Part shown: piece after piece, positions 57,791-64,000 of the stretch
Position numbering within the stretch: the stretch's first letter is position 1
Layout of the letters: every line of letters starts with the position of its first letter
Assembly (NCBI RefSeq): GCF_958298935.1
Contig: NC_084933.1
Coordinates: forward strand, 4,819,001-4,883,000
Reading direction: 5' to 3'
Length of the DNA: 64,000 nucleotides
Origin: Phragmites australis
Lineage: Eukaryota; Streptophyta; Magnoliopsida; Poales; Poaceae
Notes under the pieces: generated by a model
What the model saw: only the letters and a program-made list of their open reading frames with translations
What the model was told of the DNA's origin: nothing
Databases searched by the model: none
Position numbers and translations under genes: made by a program

Positions 57791-58747
57791 CAGAAAGGGT
57801 CATCGTTGCCCCCTTTCACTGGTGGTTCAGAAATAACCGGCAGTGATAAGGTTTCACTGATAGTTAATAAGCTGAACTAGTAGATCTAACCATGAACCGT
57901 TAAGAACCGGCAATGATAGTTAATATCACTGCCGGTTCTAGCTATGAACCAGCAATACTACATCACCAATAATACTATGTCATTGTCGGTTCTAGCTACG
58001 AACTAGTAATACTATATCACTATCGATTCTAGATAGAAATCAACAATAATTATCACTAACAGTTCAAAAGCTCACTGACAGAGCAATAATTGAGCCAATA
58101 TGAACTGGCAGTGATAATCCTTATCTCTGTCGGCTCATATTCCAAACCGGTCATGATAAGGATTATCACTGCTGGTTCATATGCTCACTAGTGGTGCAAT
58201 AATTGAGTGAAGACAAACCAACAGTGTTAATTTTATCACTGTCAGTTCGTATTCCAAACCGACAGTGATAACTCTTCTACGAATCGAGCTCGTCTCCCTC
58301 GGTCGTGCCTCATCTCACTTCGCTCCCAATCTTCAGAAGCCACTTCGAGGGGTAGTGGCAATAAAAGTGGTGCGATGGTCATCCTCGTTACTACGGTCGT
58401 CTCTACCCCTTGTGCTTGGCTTCTACGTCCTCTGAGCTCGTTGCCATCTCCCGAGCTTGAGCCACCTCGTGACCACCCTCATTTCCCGAAGCCACATCGC
58501 GACCGCTGTCTACCAAGCCACCTCGTGACCGCCAGAAACCAACTACTGAGGGGTAGTGGCGGTCAAAGTGGTGTGATGGCATCATCGCCACTACGGTTGC
58601 CTCTACCCTTGGGCCTGACTTCCACATCCTTTGTGCTCGTCATTGTCTTGCCGACTCAAAGTCTCCCATCTCTAGAGCCCGTCTCCCCATCTCCTGAGCC
58701 CGTCACCCTATATTTCGAGCATGTCTCTCCATCTCCCAAGCCCATCT
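57783..58747. mobile_element. CACTA element 4, truncated on the right
   Basis: The left end is catacatacagaaagggtcat, a modified CACTA terminus merged with the microsatellite. Many subterminal repeats follow (aaccggcagtgataagg, tatcactgccggttc). A GC-rich core then starts near 58260. No right terminus is present: at about 58747 the sequence changes to the LTR of the gypsy element, which probably inserted here. Confidence 0.7.
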
Positions 58748-59381
58748 GATAAGCACACGCCTAGGCAGCACGTGTAGCAAGTTGTTGTGGCCCGATCTTC
58801 TCGTAGGATCTGCGAACTTGATAAATTGTCACTGCGTGACCTGGTGAAGAGGCAGCGCACCGCGAGGCTGTCCACGCGACGAACTACCGAGACAATCACC
58901 CTTCCACGTATCGACGAAACAGCCCACGCAATCACGCCCTATAGACGTGAAGGCACGAACTGGGTGAACCGCAGTTCGGCGTTCTACAACTCCCTCAGGG
59001 ATCGAAAGAACAAATGTTGCAAGCCTCTCAAGACTCACGCATAAACAAACTCCACGAATTTGTGTATTCTGAATTCAATAAAAAAAATAAGATCTGTCTT
59101 TTCATTGTCTAGTACAAGATATAGAGATAGGGGCGTTCAGCTTTGAGTAAATGGCTGCATGCGCATGCTCTAATGGATTTCGTGGCTGGTTCGCGCGTCT
59201 TTTCAGCTTCTGGCAGCAGTTACTAAAATGAGCATAACTCCTTATTGGGACGTCCAAATAATGAACCGTTTGATGGGCTGGAAAGTAGACTTGAAGACGC
59301 TTCCATCCACTTATAGAACACCGTCTAACTCCTTGTATTCTGTCCGCAGTGATGCTTGGAATTCGTACCATGTGTCAGTCA
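58748..59381 (-). mobile_element. Probable 3' LTR of the CRM-like gypsy element
   Basis: On the minus strand the segment opens TGACTGACACATGG and ends GTGCTTATCA (TG...CA), about 634 bp, just after the polyprotein stop. No clear polypurine tract precedes it and the partner LTR lies outside the window, so the boundaries are tentative. Confidence 0.45.
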
Positions 59382-59456
59382 TCTAGCTTCTGGTTGCATT
59401 CCCATGCTAAGGTGATGAACCACCATTTTATTCATGCACACCATAGGCTTCTTGGT

Positions 59457-62400
59457 TCAGATGTCCAGAGGCTTGAATCCATCTTGATCCCATGCTGGTT
59501 CATACACTCCATCATTCCTAAGGACATTGAAACAAGAACTCAAAAGCATAGGCTCATTCAACATAGACTGATTATTAAACATAAGGTTAGCGTTCACCTG
59601 AGAATGAATTTCCTTCTGCAATTGTTTAGCTCTACTCCTTGTAATTGGACCAGCTATATCAAGTGGAGTTTCATTTGAAGATGAGTGAATGCTAGGCATG
59701 TCCTCATTAGCCTCCCCCTCTTGAGAAGGAGTCGTCCTCGACTCAGGCTCACCAACAAATGGAAGCAAGTCTTTGACATTGAATGTTGTACTCACATTGG
59801 AATATTCAGGTGGCAGCTCAATTTTGTAAGCATTATCATTTATCTTTTGGAGAACCTTGAACGGACCATCACCCCGAGGAGATAACTTACTCTTACGCTG
59901 TTGGGGAAAGCGATCCTTTCGTAGATGCAACCATACAAGATCTCCTGGCTGAAATGTAACCTTCTTCTTACCTTTGTTTGCTTGCTTTGCATATTGTGCT
60001 GATTTCTTCTCAATATTCTTTCTTGTCTCCGCATGTAACCGCTTGATAAAGTCTGATCTTTTTGTGGCATCCAAGTTAACTTGTTCCTGTAATGGTAAAG
60101 GCAAAAGATCCATGGGAGTATGCGGTTTAAACCCATAAACTATTTCAAATGGACAAGAGTTTGTTGTGGAATGGACTGCCCTGTTATAAGCAAATTCAAC
60201 ATGTGGAAGGCAGTCTTCCCAGAGCTTCAAATTCTTTTTCAACACAGCACGCAACATGGTTGACAAGGTACGGTTGACAACTTCAGTTTGCCCATCCGTT
60301 TGTGGATGACAAGTGGTTGAAAATAACAACTTTGTGCCAAGCTTAGCCCACAATGTCTTCCAAAAGTAGCTGAGAAATTTTGTATCCCGGTCTGAAATAA
60401 TAGTCTTTGGAACTCCATGTAAACGAACAATCTCCCTGAAAAACAAATCAGCAACGTGTGAAGCATCATCGCTCTTATGACAGGGGATAAAATGTGCTAT
60501 TTTAGAAAAGCGATCTACAACAACAAAAATAGAATCCCTCCCCCTCTGAGACCGAGGTAACCCCAGAACAAAGTCCATAGATATATCTTCCCAAGGTACA
60601 TGTGGAATAGGTAATGGAGTATATAAACCATGGGGATTGAGGCGGGACTTAGCTTTCAAGCAAACGATGCAGCACCCAACGTGCCGCTGGACATCACGTC
60701 GCATATGTGGCCAAAAGAAATGATCGGAGAGCATGTCCAATGTCTTTTTGACACCAAAATGACCAGCTAGTCCACCTTCATGTGCTTCCTGCAAAAGAAC
60801 TGGGCGAATCGAACAAGCTGGGATGCATATTTTGTTAGTCCGAAATAAGAAGCCATCATGCACATAATATTTATCCCAACCTTTTCCATCAATGCAACGA
60901 GAGAAAGGTTCTTTAAAATCAGCATCAGCAGCATAAAGTGTTTTAATGGATTCCAAACCAAGCACTTTTGTATCTAGTTGTGTAATCAATGCACATCTTC
61001 TAGACAAGGCATCGGCAACAATGTTATCTTTACCACGCTTATGTTTGACAACATAGGGAAACGTTTCAATGAACTCAATCCATTTAGCATGTCGACGGTT
61101 CAGCTTGCCTTGGCTTTTAAGATATTTCAAAGCTTCATGATCAGAATGGATTACAAATTCTTTAGGGAACAAGTAATGTTGCCAAACTTCCAAAACACGA
61201 ACTAACGCATAAAGCTCCTTGTCATAAACTGAGTAATTTAGATGTGGACCATTTAGCTTTTCAGAAAAGTAGGCAACAGGTTTACCTTCTTGCAGCAGTA
61301 CACCTCCTATGCCAATACCACTTGCATCACATTCGATCTCAAATGTCTTACCAAAATCAGGAAGTTGTAGCAGTGGTGCTTCACAAAGCTTTGTTTTTAG
61401 CTCATTGAAGGCTTGGTCTTGTTCATCTCCCCACTTGAATGGAACATCCTTCTTTGTCAAATTATTGAGGGGTGCAGCGATCATGCTGAAATCTTTAACA
61501 AAACGCCTGTAAAAACCTGCAAGACCATGAAAGCTTCGAACTTGGCTCACATTTACCGGTGTAGGCCAATCCTTTATTGCTTTAACCTTCTCTTCATCAA
61601 CCTGAATACCATCTGCGGAAACAACAAAGCCAAGGAAAACAACACGGTCTGTGCAAAAGGTGCACTTAGCAATGTTGCCATACAATTTCTCTTCCCTCAA
61701 AACAGCAAGTACTTGACGGATATGATCAAGATGTTCATCAAATGATTTGCTATAGATCAGAATATCATCAAAATAAACAACTACAAACTTGCCAATGAAA
61801 GCTCGTAAAACATGATTCATTAAGCGCATAAAAGTTGAAGGAGCATTTGTCAAGCCAAATGGCATCACAAGCCATTCATAGAGACCAAATTTAGTTTTAA
61901 ACGCTGTTTTCCATTCATCACCAAGTTTCATGCGGATTTGATGATAACCACTACGCAAATCTATCTTGGTGAAAATGATAGAACCACTCAATTCATCTAA
62001 CATGTCATCAAGTCGTGGAATGGGATGGCGATATCGAACAGTTATAGCATTGATAGCACGACAATCAACACACATGCGCCAAGAGCCAGCTTTCTTTGGG
62101 ACTAAAAGAACGGGAACTGCACATGGTGATAAGGATTCACGAACATACCCTTTGTCCAAAAGCTCTTTTACCTGTCGCTGAATTTCCTTTGTTTCTTCAG
62201 GATTGGTGCGGTAGGCTGGACGATTTGGAAGCGAAGCACCTGGTACTAAATCAATTTGATGCTCAATTCCACGGAGTGGAGGAAGTCCAGCTGGTATCTC
62301 ATCGGGAAAAACATCTTCGAAGTCCTGTAAGAGATCAAGAACAACACTAGGCAGCGATGAAGGTAAATTGTTAGTTGAAAGTAGGACCTCCTTGTGCAAG

Positions 62401-64000
62401 AGCACAAAGAATGGGGCTGTGGTGTTTCTCACTTCTCTCAAATCACTCTTGCTCACAAAGAGACACTCAGTGTGGCGTGGCTGTTTAGGATTGGCATGAG
62501 GCTTTATGTGGCTGGATGGGTTAGAACTCTCTCCCTTACTTGGGTTGGGGGTCTCACTCAATTTTCTTTTGTCTGATTCCTCTCTTTTCTTGCGAGCCAT
62601 ATCTGAAGTATGTATCTCCTCTGGAGATAATGGAACAAGAACCACCTTCTTGTCATTGTGAATGAAAGTGTATTTGTTAGACTGTCCAAAATGCACCGAG
62701 TCCACATCAAATTGCCAGGGCCGACCAAGCAGCAAATGGCATGCTTGCATGGGGACAATATCACAATCAACCTCTCCATGATAATCACCAATAGAAAATG
62801 ACAAACGAACCATCGCTGAAACCTTAACTGTCCCAGAATTATTCAACCATTGCATATGGTATGGATGTGGATGGCGACGTGGCTGCAAACCAAGCTTATC
62901 AACAAGCAAAGCACTAACAATATTATTGCAGCTCCCACCATCTATGATGAAACGGCACACTTGTCCTTTCACTTTGCATCGGGATTGAAACAAATTATGG
63001 CGTTGTCCTTGTTCAGCAGCAACAAATTGAGTGGAAAGAACTCGCCTAACCACCAAAGAAGGAGATGGTGTGTTCATTATAGAAGGCTTCAAATCAGGAA
63101 AATCAGCAAGCAACTCATCAAAATCAGCACTAGTAATCTCGTCGGAAGATGGAGAAACTACATCATGTAATATGTCATTGTGAGCAAAAGTTGGAATAGG
63201 TTGAATGGCTAAACAATTCAGACCTAGCTCAAATGTACCATCCTCTGCTGAATACTCACAAGTGTCAAGATTAAGATCTGCAAATACAGTGGTAAACTCG
63301 TCCTCCTCTTCACTTTGTGAATCATAAGAACCATCAGCAAGTGCAATAATAGTACGACGATTGGGACATTCAGCTTGCTTATACCCATGACCACCACACT
63401 TAAAACACTCAATCTTGCTTGTCTTGCGTTGGGTGGCTGCAGTAGAAGAAGTGGGCTGATTTGAACTCACAGCTTTACCTTTCGCATTCAATTGTTTCGA
63501 AGAAGTTGGAATAGATCTATTTGCTCCACGAGATGAGGATTTGGGCGTTGCAGCTCCTTGCTGTTGGAATTGAGGCGTGACATCCCCTTGCTGTTGGGAA
63601 TGACGCCATGAAGCATTGTATTTGTAAGACGTAGCAACTTGCCGTTCAGCCCTCTTTGCAAAATGAACCAACTCAGTGAGACAAGTGTAATTTGTCATAT
63701 CCACTTTATCAGCAATGGATTTATTGAGGCCAACCATAAACCGGGCCATTGTGGATTCCTCATCTTCAGTTATCCCTGTACGAAGTAAACACATTTCCAA
63801 TTCTTGAAAATATTCATCAACAGTACGAGTACCTTGCACAAGACGTTTCAGCTTCAAATGTAGGTCACGAGAATAATATGCAGGAACAAAACGACGTCGC
63901 ATTTCCCTCTTCATGTCTTCCCAAGTTATACGGTCATGCCCAACTCTATGATATTCAGTACGGATCTGATTCCACCAAGTTATGGCATAGCCTTTGAACT
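59457..64000 (-). CDS. Ty3/gypsy gag-pol polyprotein, uninterrupted, partial (CRM-like chromovirus)
   Basis: A single open frame runs from the right edge to a stop at 59457. Its first Met in view (63914) is only internal, since the frame stays open to 64000. From that Met, residues are: gag to ~100; zinc knuckle 170-183 ([14 protein letters not shown]); protease 322-400 with [10 protein letters not shown] and [12 protein letters not shown] ~585-760 with YFDDIL at 714-719; RNase H 855-975 ([19 protein letters not shown]); integrase zinc region 1044-1086, then DDE core (MDFV at 1113, SDRDTKF at 1174-1180, Glu in QTEVVNRTL at 1211). The tail contains [12 protein letters not shown], and I saw no chromodomain. 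The frame is unbroken and catalytic residues are present, so the element could be recent. CRM placement is from remembered family features. Confidence 0.93.
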   Translation of the reverse strand, partial: FKGYAITWWNQIRTEYHRVGHDRITWEDMKREMRRRFVPAYYSRDLHLKLKRLVQGTRTVDEYFQELEMCLLRTGITEDEESTMARFMVGLNKSIADKVDMTNYTCLTELVHFAKRAERQVATSYKYNASWRHSQQQGDVTPQFQQQGAATPKSSSRGANRSIPTSSKQLNAKGKAVSSNQPTSSTAATQRKTSKIECFKCGGHGYKQAECPNRRTIIALADGSYDSQSEEEDEFTTVFADLNLDTCEYSAEDGTFELGLNCLAIQPIPTFAHNDILHDVVSPSSDEITSADFDELLADFPDLKPSIMNTPSPSLVVRRVLSTQFVAAEQGQRHNLFQSRCKVKGQVCRFIIDGGSCNNIVSALLVDKLGLQPRRHPHPYHMQWLNNSGTVKVSAMVRLSFSIGDYHGEVDCDIVPMQACHLLLGRPWQFDVDSVHFGQSNKYTFIHNDKKVVLVPLSPEEIHTSDMARKKREESDKRKLSETPNPSKGESSNPSSHIKPHANPKQPRHTECLFVSKSDLREVRNTTAPFFVLLHKEVLLSTNNLPSSLPSVVLDLLQDFEDVFPDEIPAGLPPLRGIEHQIDLVPGASLPNRPAYRTNPEETKEIQRQVKELLDKGYVRESLSPCAVPVLLVPKKAGSWRMCVDCRAINAITVRYRHPIPRLDDMLDELSGSIIFTKIDLRSGYHQIRMKLGDEWKTAFKTKFGLYEWLVMPFGLTNAPSTFMRLMNHVLRAFIGKFVVVYFDDILIYSKSFDEHLDHIRQVLAVLREEKLYGNIAKCTFCTDRVVFLGFVVSADGIQVDEEKVKAIKDWPTPVNVSQVRSFHGLAGFYRRFVKDFSMIAAPLNNLTKKDVPFKWGDEQDQAFNELKTKLCEAPLLQLPDFGKTFEIECDASGIGIGGVLLQEGKPVAYFSEKLNGPHLNYSVYDKELYALVRVLEVWQHYLFPKEFVIHSDHEALKYLKSQGKLNRRHAKWIEFIETFPYVVKHKRGKDNIVADALSRRCALITQLDTKVLGLESIKTLYAADADFKEPFSRCIDGKGWDKYYVHDGFLFRTNKICIPACSIRPVLLQEAHEGGLAGHFGVKKTLDMLSDHFFWPHMRRDVQRHVGCCIVCLKAKSRLNPHGLYTPLPIPHVPWEDISMDFVLGLPRSQRGRDSIFVVVDRFSKIAHFIPCHKSDDASHVADLFFREIVRLHGVPKTIISDRDTKFLSYFWKTLWAKLGTKLLFSTTCHPQTDGQTEVVNRTLSTMLRAVLKKNLKLWEDCLPHVEFAYNRAVHSTTNSCPFEIVYGFKPHTPMDLLPLPLQEQVNLDATKRSDFIKRLHAETRKNIEKKSAQYAKQANKGKKKVTFQPGDLVWLHLRKDRFPQQRKSKLSPRGDGPFKVLQKINDNAYKIELPPEYSNVSTTFNVKDLLPFVGEPESRTTPSQEGEANEDMPSIHSSSNETPLDIAGPITRSRAKQLQKEIHSQVNANLMFNNQSMLNEPMLLSSCFNVLRNDGVYEPAWDQDGFKPLDI

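Overview
This is a plant nuclear window, almost certainly from a grass. Its intron-rich host genes are outnumbered by grass-type transposable elements: Ty3/gypsy (Tekay-like, Tat-like with an antisense ORF, CRM-like), Ty1/copia (a SIRE/Maximus-like family and an Ivana-like family), CACTA elements, LINE pieces and tRNA-derived SINEs. Lineage names come from remembered family features, not from a search.

Two host genes can be reconstructed exon by exon. On the minus strand at 7131-10130 lies a chloroplast-lumen FKBP-type immunophilin, closest to FKBP19. Its short exons are almost invisible as long ORFs, and its first exon could not be resolved. On the plus strand at 38974-47613 lies a Pumilio/PUF RNA-binding protein with nine exons and 782 residues. 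All splice junctions stay in frame, and all eight PUF repeats carry canonical base-reading residues. A possible small secreted peptide ORF (53070-53324, minus) is much less certain.

Layout: 1-6550 is a decayed minus-strand gypsy element (pol, gag, leader, 5' LTR). 7131-10130 is FKBP19, with a SINE just upstream. 11463-18982 holds two SIRE/Maximus-like copia 5' halves, one nested in the other. 20070-21029 is a small CACTA element. 21197-38445 is one degenerate plus-strand copia element, interrupted by a Tat-like gypsy element (itself carrying a solo LTR) and by a second solo LTR of the same family. 38974-47613 is the PUF gene, with a 600-bp fold-back element in intron 4. 48545-58747 mixes an LTR fragment, a SINE, two LINE fragments and three CACTA elements. 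58748-64000 is a minus-strand gypsy element with an uninterrupted polyprotein that runs off the window.

The most unusual signal is inside the LTRs. One LTR has seven copies of the palindrome GGTCAGACC with centres 20-21 bp apart and one 39-bp gap (33895-34050). Its relative at 28088-30925 carries a different palindrome family in the corresponding region. The two copia LTRs carry 17-bp palindromes (CACCGGACCATCCGGTG type) directly upstream of their TATA boxes. These look like arrays of sites for dimeric DNA-binding proteins.
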